Translations under genes and position numbers: made by a program | Source of the DNA: Nocardia anaemiae NBRC 100462 | Lineage (GTDB): Bacteria; Actinomycetota; Actinomycetes; Mycobacteriales; Mycobacteriaceae | Direction: 5' to 3' | DNA length: 50,384 bases | Assembly: GCF_001612725.1 (NCBI RefSeq) | Contig: NZ_BDAZ01000076.1 | Location: 1-50,384, forward strand | Notes under the pieces: model-generated | Seen by the model: only the letters and a program-made list of their open reading frames with translations | What the model was told of the DNA's origin: nothing | The model's database searches: none | In this document: in pieces, positions 25,437-34,046 of the stretch | How positions within the stretch are numbered: position 1 is the stretch's first letter | Layout of the letters: the number at the start of each line of letters is the position of its first letter

Positions 25437-26467
25437 TTTCGAGAATGCGCAAACGGATTCACCTCGCCGGCGATCGCCCTGTCGCCGACGACCGATCGAT
25501 GCGCCGCCGTGAGCTGCGGCTGGGCCTGATCGGCGCGACTGCGGTGGTGCTGGTGCTGGCCGCCTGCGGCGTCCTGTACGTGCTGCCACCCGGCCGGGCG
25601 GAGTACGGCGCCGATATGACCGAGGCCGGAGCCGTCCGCGCCGGTGAGGACATACGTATGGCGGGCATCACCGTCGGCACGGTCAAATCGCTGGAACTGC
25701 ACGACGATCGGGTACACATGACCTTCACGGTCGACTCCGATGTCTTCGTCGGCGACCAGTCCACCCTCGACATCCGCATGCTCACCATCGCGGGCGGCCA
25801 CTATGTGGCACTGACATCAGCTGGCTCGAAACCGTTGCGTCAGAAAGTGATCGCGAAGGACCGGGTGCGGCTGCCGTACACGCTCGGTCAGGCGTTCCAG
25901 GACGCGGTGACACCGATCCGCGAGGTGAACGGCGATACCCTGCGCCAGAATCTCGGCGAGCTGCAGACCGCACTCGTCCGGAGCCCGGACGGGCTGCGAC
26001 AGCTGGGACGTGCGGTGGATTCCATCGTCGATATCCTTGACAGACAGAACGCGGATGTCTCACGGGCGCTGGCGGTTTCGCAGGAGTACTTGACGGCGAT
26101 CAGCAGCAATACCGCGCTGTACGGTCGGCTCAATCGAGAGCTCAACCTCACCACCGACATCCTCCTCGGCCACCGGGCCGAGCTAGGCGTGTCGTTGGAT
26201 CTGCTCGAACGGGTGGTCTCGCGCCTCGCGGCGACAGAACCGGCCTATGGCCAGACGTTCAAACCGGTGCTGGACAAACTTGGTGAGGCGATTCCGGAAC
26301 TGGAGCGGCTGACCGGTCGCCTCGACGGTGTTTTGGCCTCCGTCGCGCACCTGGGGCAGCAGTTGCAGCAGATCGCCGGTGGACCGAGTGGTCCCGCCGT
26401 AGACCGATCCGCGACGACTGTGCCCGCGCCCGCGCTGTGCATTCCGGTGCCGGGGAGGTCGTGCTGA
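25424..26467 (+). CDS. mceC: MceC
   Basis: A 347-aa Mce protein. The ATG at 25424 overlaps the mceB end by 13 bp. There is a basic N-terminus, a membrane helix (LRLGLIGATAVVLVLAACGV, about residues 28-50), the Mce domain (YGADMTEAGAVRAGEDIRMA, GITVGTVKSLELHDD), a long helical domain (residues 150-320) and a short tail ending IPVPGRSC. It is part of the same tunnel as MceA, B, D, E and F. Confidence 0.9.
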   Translation: MQPLISRMRKRIHLAGDRPVADDRSMRRRELRLGLIGATAVVLVLAACGVLYVLPPGRAEYGADMTEAGAVRAGEDIRMAGITVGTVKSLELHDDRVHMTFTVDSDVFVGDQSTLDIRMLTIAGGHYVALTSAGSKPLRQKVIAKDRVRLPYTLGQAFQDAVTPIREVNGDTLRQNLGELQTALVRSPDGLRQLGRAVDSIVDILDRQNADVSRALAVSQEYLTAISSNTALYGRLNRELNLTTDILLGHRAELGVSLDLLERVVSRLAATEPAYGQTFKPVLDKLGEAIPELERLTGRLDGVLASVAHLGQQLQQIAGGPSGPAVDRSATTVPAPALCIPVPGRSC

Positions 26468-27570
26468 TGCGACGATTCCTTGCCTCCCGCGGGTTCATGT
26501 CGGTTTCGGCAGTCCTGGTCATCGTCGTGATCGCCGCCGCCGGGTACGTCGTGCTGACCGGCGCCGACAAGCCGACGCGTTCGTACTGCGCGATGATGCC
26601 GGACGCGGCCGGGCTCTACTTGGGCAGCCACGTCACCATGCTCGGCATACCGGTCGGCTCGGTGACCCGGATCGAACCAGCCGGCGACGGAGTGCGGGTC
26701 GACTTTCGAGTCGATGCCGATCACCCACTGCGCGGCGACGTTTCAGCGGTGACCCTGTCCGACACGCTCGTCGCCGACCGCAATCTCGCGATGCTGTCGG
26801 CACCTGCACCCGCGCCGAGATGGGACTCCGGTCAGTGCATCACCCGCGCGCTCACCCCGAAGAGCATGACCCAGACGCTGGATGCCCTGTCGAAGCTCGC
26901 GACCGAGATGAGCTCTCCCGACGATCCGGCCCGACAGGGCACGGTCAGCGGGGGCGTTTCGGCTCTGGATACCGCGGTGTCGGGCACCGGCCCCGCGCTC
27001 AACGAGTTGTTGCTCGAGCTCGGTGCTGCGCTGAAATCACCGGACGCGGCCATCGGACGCATCGGCGAACTGATCGATGCGGTCAACACGCTCGCTGCGG
27101 CGATGAAGAACAACTGGGGCGATCTCGAACATATGCTCACACGCCTGAGCGGCATGTTGGACCAGGCCAACAATGAGGTCATCGCGCCGCTCGTCGGCGT
27201 CATCGACGCGCTGCGGGTACTACTGCCCTGGTTCAACGACATCACCACGACATTCGGACGGCCGCTGCTGAACGTCGTGCGGGCGAGCGTGCCGTTGGTC
27301 CGCTGGGTCGGCGCCAATGTCAGCACACTCGAGCAGTTGGTCGACATGATCCCGACACTGTCCGACGCCTTCCGACGGTCGATCGATCCGGGCACCGGGC
27401 AGGTCGCACTCGCCTACGGCGCACCCAAAGTCGCTCTCGCCCAACCAGATGCCGATCAGATGTGTGCGGCGATCAACGCCGCTCTCCCCGGCCGGTGTCG
27501 CTCCGGCGAAAACGGTTTGGCCGATATCGATCTGGTTCCGCTGGTCCTGGCCATGGCGGGAACGAAATGA
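26467..27570 (+). CDS. mceD: MceD
   Basis: A 367-aa Mce protein. The ATG overlaps the mceC stop (TGATG). Membrane helix at residues 10-32 (SVSAVLVIVVIAAAGYVVLT), Mce domain at about 40-115 (CAMMPDAAGLYLGSHVTMLG, IPVGSVTRIEPAG), then a helical region. The C-terminus contains CAAINAALPGRC, a Cys pair frequent in Mce tails. A normal-length, intact member of the hexamer. Confidence 0.9.
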   Translation: MRRFLASRGFMSVSAVLVIVVIAAAGYVVLTGADKPTRSYCAMMPDAAGLYLGSHVTMLGIPVGSVTRIEPAGDGVRVDFRVDADHPLRGDVSAVTLSDTLVADRNLAMLSAPAPAPRWDSGQCITRALTPKSMTQTLDALSKLATEMSSPDDPARQGTVSGGVSALDTAVSGTGPALNELLLELGAALKSPDAAIGRIGELIDAVNTLAAAMKNNWGDLEHMLTRLSGMLDQANNEVIAPLVGVIDALRVLLPWFNDITTTFGRPLLNVVRASVPLVRWVGANVSTLEQLVDMIPTLSDAFRRSIDPGTGQVALAYGAPKVALAQPDADQMCAAINAALPGRCRSGENGLADIDLVPLVLAMAGTK

Positions 27571-28676
27571 AGACCGGATACGCCGTGCTACTGCGGTCGA
27601 AAACTCCGTTCGGCAACCGCGGAAGGCGCTGGGGTGCAATGAAACTCACGACAAATCTGCTCGCGCTCGCGGTGACGGGATGCGCGCTCGGAGGTTGCGC
27701 ACTCGATCCGTCGGCCATTACGGTCCCGGGCACGGGCCGTGGCGACGGTTATCGGGTGCATGTCGAGTTCGCCAATGCGCTGAATCTGCCGGGGCGGGCG
27801 AAGGTGATGGCCAACGGTGTACAGGTCGGTGATCTCGCCATGGTGAGGCTGGTGAATCCCGCGGCCGCCGCCCCAGGCCATGTGATCGCGGACGTCGATA
27901 TCGATCGCGCGGTGAAACTCCCCACCGTCACCACCGCACAGCTGCGGCAGAACACCCTGCTGGGTGATGTTTTCATCGAGCTGAGCACCCCACCGAACGG
28001 ATTCGACAAAACCATCGCCGACGGCGGCACCATCCCGATCACACAGACGAAACCAGCCGTACAGGTCGAAGACGTCATGGCAGGCCTGGCGACATTCGTT
28101 CAGGGCGGCGCGGTGCAGCAGTTCCAGGATCTGGTGAATCGCATGAATGCGGTGTTGCCCGAACAGCCCGCCGACAGTGCTCATATCGCTCAGGTCATCG
28201 GTGCCGATTTCACCGACGTCGCAAGGAATCTCGGCGAGGTCGACAACTTCCTCGACGGTATGGAAGCCAACGTGGCGATGGTGCTCGACCGCGATCGAGA
28301 ACTGGCCGGACTACTGAATGAGCAGGGCGCTACACACGTCACATCGGCGCTGCAATCGCTGATCCTCGTGCTCGGGCTGACCGGTGCAACGGGCGACATC
28401 GTGCACGCCCTGACCTGGATGACGCCGCTGGTGACGGCGGGCGACGCCGCCGCAAAAGCATTGGTGCCCTTGCTGTTCACCGATCGGCCACTGGACTTGA
28501 ACGCCCCATCGAACCTCAACCGACTCGTATCACTGCTTCGCGACCGGATCATCCCGTTCGTCGAGCACGGGCCCAAAGTCGACATCACCGCTGTCGACAC
28601 CGGAAACGGGGTCCCCATACCGGATCAAACCAGTCGGATCATCGACACCATGCGCATGATCGGAGCCGTGCGGTGA
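27567..28676 (+). CDS. mceE: MceE, lipoprotein subunit
   Basis: A 369-aa Mce protein and the lipoprotein member of the set (LprN type). A lipobox is visible: NLLALAVTGCALGGC, with the lipidated Cys near residue 38. The ATG at 27567 overlaps the mceD stop (ATGA); a second ATG at 27639 would give a textbook short signal peptide, so the true start is uncertain. The Mce domain follows (YRVHVEFANALNLPGRAKVM, ANGVQVGDLAMVRL), then helices and the tail TSRIIDTMRMIGAVR. Confidence 0.9.
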   Translation: MKTGYAVLLRSKTPFGNRGRRWGAMKLTTNLLALAVTGCALGGCALDPSAITVPGTGRGDGYRVHVEFANALNLPGRAKVMANGVQVGDLAMVRLVNPAAAAPGHVIADVDIDRAVKLPTVTTAQLRQNTLLGDVFIELSTPPNGFDKTIADGGTIPITQTKPAVQVEDVMAGLATFVQGGAVQQFQDLVNRMNAVLPEQPADSAHIAQVIGADFTDVARNLGEVDNFLDGMEANVAMVLDRDRELAGLLNEQGATHVTSALQSLILVLGLTGATGDIVHALTWMTPLVTAGDAAAKALVPLLFTDRPLDLNAPSNLNRLVSLLRDRIIPFVEHGPKVDITAVDTGNGVPIPDQTSRIIDTMRMIGAVR

Positions 28677-29638
28677 AATCACGAATTCTCGGTCCCGCAA
28701 TATCATTGACGAGCATCGCGGCGGTAGCGGTGATCGCCCTGGCGTATCTCATGTTCGAGGTAGTCGGCGTCGACTTTGCCAGCTATGCCAAATTGACGAT
28801 GACGCTGAACAATTCGGGCAGCCTGGGTCCGGAGTCACCGGTATTGCTGTCCGGGGTCCGGGTTGGAAAGGTCGTCTCCGTGCGCAACGGCGACGATGGC
28901 GTTCAGGTCAGCATGCGGGTCCGCGACGATTACCACATCCCGGTGGCCAGCACGGTCACCATCGAAAACCTTTCCGCGCTTGGCGAACCACAGGTTCGAT
29001 TCACGCCCGTAAAAGGCGGCTCCGCCCCGTATCTGCGCGACGGACAGCACATCGACACCAGGGCCATCCGGATGCCGACCTCGATACCCGAGGTGGCCAG
29101 GCAGGTGACCCACCTGATGGAACAGCTGGACCCACAGGCGATCGGTGACCTCGTCGACACCTTCAACCGAGGGCTGGCGGGCACCGATGTCATCGTGCCG
29201 CAGCTGGCTCGATCGACCAGCCTGCTCGCCGCTACTCTGCTGGCCCGCACCGATGCGATACACAGCATGCTCACCGACCTGCAGGCATTGGGTGCGGATA
29301 TGGATTGGACAGGTCCGGCGATGAGTGCTGCCGCGCCGGGCTGGAACCAGGTCGGAGCATCGGCGGACAATCTCTCGCGAGCCATCGAGAGACTCGTCCG
29401 GATCGGACGGATGCCGGACATGTATGTCCAAGGTAGCGGCCTCATCCCGTTCTTCGCCGAATTCACCGACGACCTCGAGCAGATGGGCCCCGACCTGGCG
29501 AAGCTGGTGCCGGTGCTGACGCCGTTGACGATGCATGCGGCCGGACAGCTGAGCCGCGTCGACCTCAGTGCACTGATTTCGCAAGCACTCGCCGAAACCG
29601 GTGACGGTGCCTTGCGTTTGCAGATCAACGTCAAATAG
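28673..29638 (+). CDS. mceF: MceF
   Basis: A 321-aa Mce protein, last of the six. The GTG overlaps the mceE stop (GTGA). N-terminal helix (AISLTSIAAVAVIALAYLMF), Mce domain (AKLTMTLNNSGSLGPESPVL, LSGVRVGKVVSVRNG; about residues 35-115), and a helical region. It lacks the long Pro-rich tail seen in some MceF proteins. The Mce-associated protein follows after 23 bp. Confidence 0.9.
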   Translation: MKSRILGPAISLTSIAAVAVIALAYLMFEVVGVDFASYAKLTMTLNNSGSLGPESPVLLSGVRVGKVVSVRNGDDGVQVSMRVRDDYHIPVASTVTIENLSALGEPQVRFTPVKGGSAPYLRDGQHIDTRAIRMPTSIPEVARQVTHLMEQLDPQAIGDLVDTFNRGLAGTDVIVPQLARSTSLLAATLLARTDAIHSMLTDLQALGADMDWTGPAMSAAAPGWNQVGASADNLSRAIERLVRIGRMPDMYVQGSGLIPFFAEFTDDLEQMGPDLAKLVPVLTPLTMHAAGQLSRVDLSALISQALAETGDGALRLQINVK

Positions 29639-29661
29639 CAACACCACTAGGAGGAGTGCCC

Positions 29662-30279
29662 ATGACACTTGATGTCAATGATCGAATCGACGAAGAAACG
29701 ACAACTGACAAACCGGTACGGGCAGCCGACCGATCCGTAGCTGGTAGGCGGGCATCGGGGACGGTATCGATTCGGTTTTCCGCAATTGTCCTCGGTGCCG
29801 CGATCATCGCTCTGGTGGCGGCCACGGGGGTATTCGCCGCGCTGTGGCTTTCGGCTCGCGGTGATCTCAGTGACCGCGAGGCCGCAGCCGCCGCCGACCG
29901 CCATGCCGAGCAAGTCGCCACCGATTACGCGGTCGGCGCCTCCACCATCAACTTCCAGGACTACAACGCGTGGGTCGCCAAGCTGAAGGCGAACACCAGT
30001 GCGCAGCTGGCGAACAAATTCGATGCCACCGCACCGAAACTGCAGGAAATCCTGGTGCCGTTGAAATGGTCCTCGACCGCGACCCCGATCAGTGCCGTGG
30101 TCACCTCCGACACCGGCGGCGTGTACAAGGTGAACGTCTTCCTGAACGTCAACTCCACCAACGCCCAGACCCCGGATGGCGGCCAAACGACGGTGACCTA
30201 CAACGTCACCGTCGATTCGGGCGCGGGATGGAAAATTACCGATGTCGGCGGCATGGACGGCGCCCTACCGCTGAAGTGA
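29662..30279 (+). CDS. Mce-associated membrane protein (Mam)
   Basis: A 205-aa protein with a charged cytoplasmic N-terminus, one membrane helix (IVLGAAIIALVAATGVFAAL, about residues 43-65) and a periplasmic SnoaL/NTF2-like domain typical of Mam proteins (ATDYAVGASTINFQDYNAWV; TPDGGQTTVTYNVTVD). Mam proteins stabilise Mce complexes. The ATG at 29662 follows a strong AGGAGGAG. Only one mam gene is present, whereas many mce loci carry two or more. It ends 3 bp before a convergent gene; I see no hairpin between them. Confidence 0.85.
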   Translation: MTLDVNDRIDEETTTDKPVRAADRSVAGRRASGTVSIRFSAIVLGAAIIALVAATGVFAALWLSARGDLSDREAAAAADRHAEQVATDYAVGASTINFQDYNAWVAKLKANTSAQLANKFDATAPKLQEILVPLKWSSTATPISAVVTSDTGGVYKVNVFLNVNSTNAQTPDGGQTTVTYNVTVDSGAGWKITDVGGMDGALPLK

Positions 30280-30282
30280 AAC

Positions 30283-31182
30283 CTATTTCTGTTGCTGGAA
30301 GAGATTATCGAGATGCTCCTCCAACGTGGTCATATGGAATGACGGCGCAAACGCTGCGACCGTATTCTCCGACGCTTCGGAGCCGTGGCTGTCCCAGTAA
30401 CGAACCAGCGGAATGATCGAGGAGAATCGGTGTCCACGCCAGCGGAAATAGGGTAAAGCGGCCAGGAACAGGTAGTAGGTGGGGAACCGCGGCAACGCTT
30501 TGACCGTGCGGCCCGCCGCTGTCGTCAGCAATTGCTCGACATCATTGACGGCGTAACTTCGTGGTGCGACGAAGTCGATGGCACCATTCAATATGTGGCC
30601 CTTACACACCAACTCTCGCACGATGAACGGGGCTACATCTTTCTGGCTCACGTAGCTGATGCGGCGCGACCTGTCGATAGGCAACAAGAATGTTCCCTTG
30701 CGGAGCAAATTCAGCCGCGGGTCGAAAACATCTTCCATATAAGAGCCGCATCGCAGCACGCTGTGCGCGACGCCGCTGACCGCCAACAGGCGTTCGACCT
30801 CGAACTTGGCATCGAGCACACCGACACCCGTATTCCGGTCTGCTCCGAGCGCAGATGTGTAGATCAGGTGCTTCAGCCGTGCCGCCCTGGCACCGGCGAT
30901 AACAGCTTTCGCTGCCTCGAACTCCGTCGAAGGGTCATTCCGTCGTGCCATCGGCGTCAAGAAGAACGCCGCCTCCGCGCCGTCGACTGCCCGCGCGACA
31001 TCATCGGGGTTCATCATGCTGCCGCCGACGATGATCGCTTCGGGATAGCGACGCGCCAGGGCCTCGGCATCGCGGGCCAGGAGCCGAACAGTGACTCCTT
31101 GTGCCAGTAGGCCGTGTACGAAGACTTCGGCCACATCGCCTGTACAACCGATCGCGGCAACGGTTTTCCTCGGCTCGCCCAT
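30283..31182 (-). CDS. NmrA-like NAD(P)-binding protein (atypical SDR)
   Basis: A 299-aa protein of the NmrA/atypical short-chain dehydrogenase group. The Rossmann start is AAIGCTGDVAEVFVHGLLAQ, a G..G....G-like loop, followed by VTVRLLARD; later stretches are HLIYTSALGAD and SVLRCGSYMEDV. It lacks a clear YxxxK pair, as NmrA-like proteins often do, so it may act as a redox sensor or an unusual reductase. The ATG at 31182 lies just after the stop of a truncated SRPBCC gene (31188), which favours this start over one at 31245. It is transcribed toward the mce operon and is probably driven from the region with operator site 5. Confidence 0.75.
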   Translation of the reverse strand: MGEPRKTVAAIGCTGDVAEVFVHGLLAQGVTVRLLARDAEALARRYPEAIIVGGSMMNPDDVARAVDGAEAAFFLTPMARRNDPSTEFEAAKAVIAGARAARLKHLIYTSALGADRNTGVGVLDAKFEVERLLAVSGVAHSVLRCGSYMEDVFDPRLNLLRKGTFLLPIDRSRRISYVSQKDVAPFIVRELVCKGHILNGAIDFVAPRSYAVNDVEQLLTTAAGRTVKALPRFPTYYLFLAALPYFRWRGHRFSSIIPLVRYWDSHGSEASENTVAAFAPSFHMTTLEEHLDNLFQQQK

Positions 31183-31187
31183 TTCGA

Positions 31188-31331
31188 TCAGCTTTGCGTG
31201 ACGAGGCCGTGAACCTTCTTCGGCGATTTGTGAATCACTAGCCATTCGTGCCAGCGCGACGGATCGCCGATGACCTGCCAGATCTGGTCGGGACTTGCCT
31301 GGAAGGTGGCGCTGGATTGAACGGTACGCAT
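31188..31331 (-). pseudogene. Truncated SRPBCC (polyketide cyclase-like) gene
   Basis: The minus strand reads MRTVQSSATFQASPDQIWQV, then IGDPSRWHEWLVIHKSPKKV, and stops after 47 codons. This is the N-terminus of an SRPBCC/START-fold protein (usually 140-150 aa: xxFxASPxxVWxVIxDPxRxxEW). The ATG at 31331 has a strong AGGAG eight bases upstream, so it is probably still translated. The remaining two-thirds are missing and the NmrA-like gene begins 5 bp later. It may be a deletion scar that now serves as a leader peptide coupling translation of the downstream gene. Confidence 0.6.
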
Positions 31332-31403
31332 GCGATTCTCCTGTTTTCGGGACGCTCGCGAGCTCACGCCGCGACGGTTTCGTCGCGCGGACTCGGACGA
31401 GTT

Positions 31404-31428
31404 AATTCGGCTACAGCGTATCCGAATT
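31404..31428. promoter_or_regulatory. TetR-type operator, site 5
   Basis: AATTCGG (31404-31410) and CCGAATT (31422-31428) are perfect arms around the core CGGCTACAGCGTATCCG. It lies between the end of the TetR gene at 31481 and the SRPBCC/NmrA genes, 73 bp before the latter's first ATG, and probably controls them. Confidence 0.6.
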
Positions 31429-31480
31429 GAGTTGTGAGTGCCAGGAATGATCGAACGGTGTTGCGATACTCTGTACGAAA

Positions 31481-32209
31481 TCAGTTGGAGCTCACGGCAT
31501 CCGCGGCCGCGTTACGGTGGTGAACGAGGCCCGCGACGAGCAGTTGCAGACCGAAGTGGAACTCACTTTCCAGGGTCTGCTTCGGTAGGCACTCGGCGAC
31601 GGCCAGCGTGGCGGGGAACCGCGCGGGATCGAGTTGGCGATAGAGCGCGGTGATGGCGGCCGGCTCGATATTGGCTTCGGTGTTGTGGCCCTGCAGCTGT
31701 GCGGCGAATCCGACCGCGTAGCGCGCCAAGGTGACATAAACGAGCGAAGCGGACTCCGGTGGAAACCCATTGGCGAGCAGCATGGCCAGGACGCGCTCGC
31801 GTAAGGCGAGGGCGTTGGGGCCGATGGGCACCTGTTCGATGAGCAGGGGTGCGATCCCGCGGTGACGGTGCAGGACCCCGAAAATGGCCTCCGCGGCGGC
31901 GATACATGCGCGCTGCCAGTCGCCGTCGGACGCGTCGTCCTCGATTTCGACCTCGCCGAGCACCCAGTCGACTACGTGGCCGATGAGCTCGGCGCGATTG
32001 GCGACCGCTCGATAGAGCACCGCCGTGCCGGAGTCGAGACGTTGGGCGAGCGTGCGCATCGTCAGCGCATCGGCCCCTTCCTCATCGACAATGCGCAGCG
32101 CGGTGGTCACGATGCGCTCGAAGGGGACGCGTGGACGGCCCGGGGAGCGGCGAGCCGGAGTCTCGGCGGCGTCTGAATCGGCTGTGGTCACACTCGCATT
32201 GTTGCGCAT
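31481..32209 (-). CDS. TetR-family regulator 3 (TetR_C type)
   Basis: A 242-aa TetR protein with a 25-residue polar lead, the helix-turn-helix (FERIVTTALRIVDEEGADAL, TMRTLAQRLDSGTAVLYRAV; residues about 28-75), and a C-terminal domain like that of the classical TetR_C family (RAELIGHVVDWVLGEVEIED). The ATG at 32209 is preferred over frames reaching 32278 because those overlap operator site 6. It is divergent from the alpha/beta hydrolase operon, with two operator sites between; the other side leads to the SRPBCC/NmrA genes with site 5. It is therefore the best candidate regulator for sites 5 to 7. Confidence 0.85.
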   Translation of the reverse strand: MRNNASVTTADSDAAETPARRSPGRPRVPFERIVTTALRIVDEEGADALTMRTLAQRLDSGTAVLYRAVANRAELIGHVVDWVLGEVEIEDDASDGDWQRACIAAAEAIFGVLHRHRGIAPLLIEQVPIGPNALALRERVLAMLLANGFPPESASLVYVTLARYAVGFAAQLQGHNTEANIEPAAITALYRQLDPARFPATLAVAECLPKQTLESEFHFGLQLLVAGLVHHRNAAADAVSSN

Positions 32210-32239
32210 CGACGGGCTGGACACTCGATCAGTATATAT

Positions 32240-32256
32240 CGGTAACGATGTCGCCA
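32240..32256. promoter_or_regulatory. TetR-type operator, site 6
   Basis: CGGTAACGATGTCGCCA fits the shared 17-mer. It lies 30 bp upstream of the TetR 3 start and 43 bp from site 7, the same paired layout as sites 3 and 4. Confidence 0.55.
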
Positions 32257-32282
32257 TTATCACTTGACCTGCGGTCATATAC

Positions 32283-32299
32283 CGGTAACACTGTAACCA
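32283..32299. promoter_or_regulatory. TetR-type operator, site 7
   Basis: CGGTAACACTGTAACCA ends three bases before the ATG of the hydrolase gene at 32302, matching site 4 in position and in flanking sequence. No ribosome site lies between, so the transcript may be leaderless. Confidence 0.6.
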
Positions 32300-32301
32300 T
32301 T

Positions 32302-33153
32302 ATGGGTAGACGAGAAGCCGATGACTACATCGACCCCGATTCGCGCTTCGCGATGGTCGAGGGCCACAACATCCACTACAAGCGGGCCGGAACGGGGTCC
32401 GCGGTGCTACTCCTGCATGGCAGCGGCTCCTCGCTGCACTGTTTCGACCACGTGGCCGCGGCATTGTCGTCGTCGTTCGATGTGATTCGTCCGGATCTGC
32501 CCGGCTTCGGCCTCACCGGCCCGCGCGCGGATCGGGACTACCGGATACAGGCGTACGCCAAGACAGTCGCCGCCTTCTTGGACTCGATCGCGGTCACCGA
32601 GGTCGCGGTGGTGGGCAATTCACTCGGCGGCAACATCGCCTGGAACTTCGCGCTGAATTACCCGCAGCGGGTCGAGCGACTGGTGTTGATCAATGCCACC
32701 GGCTACCCGGGTAAATCGTTGCCATTGGCAATGCGCCTGGCGCGTAACCCGATCGGTCGGTTCTTGATGCGGCATTTGGCATCTCGCTCGGCCACCGAAC
32801 GCAATCTGCGCTCGGCGGTGGGTTCGCGCCCCTCGGTGGTGGACGACGCCATGGTCGACCGGGTGCACGCGATGCTGACCCGGCCCGGCAATCAGCAGGC
32901 GTTCATCGACTTCGCCAACACCGACCAGGTAGATCGCACCGCCGAGATTCCAGCCATCGCGGCGCCCACGCTGGTGCTGCGCAGCGCGTCCATCGACGGA
33001 CAGCATTTCACTCGCGATATCCCCGGCAGCCTCGAACAGGTTCACCCCGGCGGTGGTCATCTGCTACCCGACGAAGATCCGGAGTGGGTGGCCAGCGCGG
33101 TGCTGAGCTTTTTGACGGCCGAGGCGATTTCGCCGAAGAAGGAGCAGCGATGA
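32302..33153 (+). CDS. Alpha/beta hydrolase 1 (possible C-C bond hydrolase)
   Basis: A 283-aa alpha/beta-fold hydrolase. The oxyanion segment LLLHGSGSS (about residue 37), the nucleophile elbow GNSLGG (about residue 115) and the late His in HPGGGHLLPDEDP are visible; the acid is probably the Asp of SASIDG. The overall layout resembles ring-cleavage (meta-cleavage product) hydrolases such as HsaD/BphD, but a simple esterase is equally possible. The ATG directly follows operator site 7. It is first in a three-gene operon with overlapping start/stop codons, together with a second hydrolase and an FAD monooxygenase. Confidence 0.82.
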   Translation: MGRREADDYIDPDSRFAMVEGHNIHYKRAGTGSAVLLLHGSGSSLHCFDHVAAALSSSFDVIRPDLPGFGLTGPRADRDYRIQAYAKTVAAFLDSIAVTEVAVVGNSLGGNIAWNFALNYPQRVERLVLINATGYPGKSLPLAMRLARNPIGRFLMRHLASRSATERNLRSAVGSRPSVVDDAMVDRVHAMLTRPGNQQAFIDFANTDQVDRTAEIPAIAAPTLVLRSASIDGQHFTRDIPGSLEQVHPGGGHLLPDEDPEWVASAVLSFLTAEAISPKKEQR

Positions 33154-34046
33154 AGTATTTCGTGGTGCGTGGTGAGACCCGCCAGCTGAACCAGGCCACG
33201 CGTGCCGACCTGCGCGGTGACTTTATCGAATGCGGCGACGGCATCACCCATTACGAGGTCGGCGGACCCGCCGAAGGCGAGACTGTCGTATTCGCGGGCG
33301 GTATGACTGTCCCGCTGTTCTATTGGGATCAACTCGTCGGCGAGCTGCAGTCGCGCGGATTCCGCACCGTCACCTACAGCGCCTACGGACGCGGCTATTC
33401 CGATCGGGTGCAGGCGACTTACGATCAGGCGCTGTTCGTGCGGCAACTGGCCGACCTCACCGAGCGCTTGGGCCTCACCGAACGCTTCCACCTCGTCGGA
33501 ACATCATTGGGTGCGCTGGTGAGTATGGCCTTCGCGCAGCAGTACACCGACCGCATCGCCACCTTGACGTTGGCTGGTCCCGCCGGGCTGCAGTCCGCCC
33601 CTGCCGCTGCCGCCTTGCTGCGGCGCGAGAAGCTGGGCGCCGTCCTGGCAAAGCGACTGGGCAGCAGGATGCTCGACCGGCACTTGGCACACAATGTCCG
33701 GGATCCGCTGCAGTCCGCGGCGCTTGCGGCGATGGTGCGCGAGAGCTACCAGTTCGAAGGTTCGATTTACTCCCTGGCCGCCACCATGGCCGACTTTCCA
33801 CTGTCCGGCCGTCAGGATCTCTACCGGCAATCCGGGACCCTGCCGATCCCGAGAATGCTGCTGTGGGGCGATGAAGACCAAGTCACCCCGATCACGAACT
33901 ACGACGAGGTATGCGCGTTGCTCGCGCCTGTCGAATCGCACATCATCGCGCCCTGCGGGCACATGGTGCCTTACGAGGAGCCCGCTCAGATGAGTCGCCG
34001 GTTCGCCGCGTTTATCGATGCTGCCAAGAAAGAGTCGTCACGATGA
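33150..34046 (+). CDS. Alpha/beta hydrolase 2
   Basis: A 298-aa alpha/beta hydrolase. Nucleophile elbow GTSLGA (about residue 115), acid in LLWGDEDQVTP (about residue 243) and His in APCGHMVPYEEP complete a normal Ser-Asp-His triad. The ATG overlaps the stop of hydrolase 1 (ATGA). Having two different hydrolases beside an FAD monooxygenase suggests stepwise ester or C-C cleavage after oxygenation. It shares little with hydrolase 1, so the pair is not a recent duplication. Confidence 0.85.
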   Translation: MKYFVVRGETRQLNQATRADLRGDFIECGDGITHYEVGGPAEGETVVFAGGMTVPLFYWDQLVGELQSRGFRTVTYSAYGRGYSDRVQATYDQALFVRQLADLTERLGLTERFHLVGTSLGALVSMAFAQQYTDRIATLTLAGPAGLQSAPAAAALLRREKLGAVLAKRLGSRMLDRHLAHNVRDPLQSAALAAMVRESYQFEGSIYSLAATMADFPLSGRQDLYRQSGTLPIPRMLLWGDEDQVTPITNYDEVCALLAPVESHIIAPCGHMVPYEEPAQMSRRFAAFIDAAKKESSR

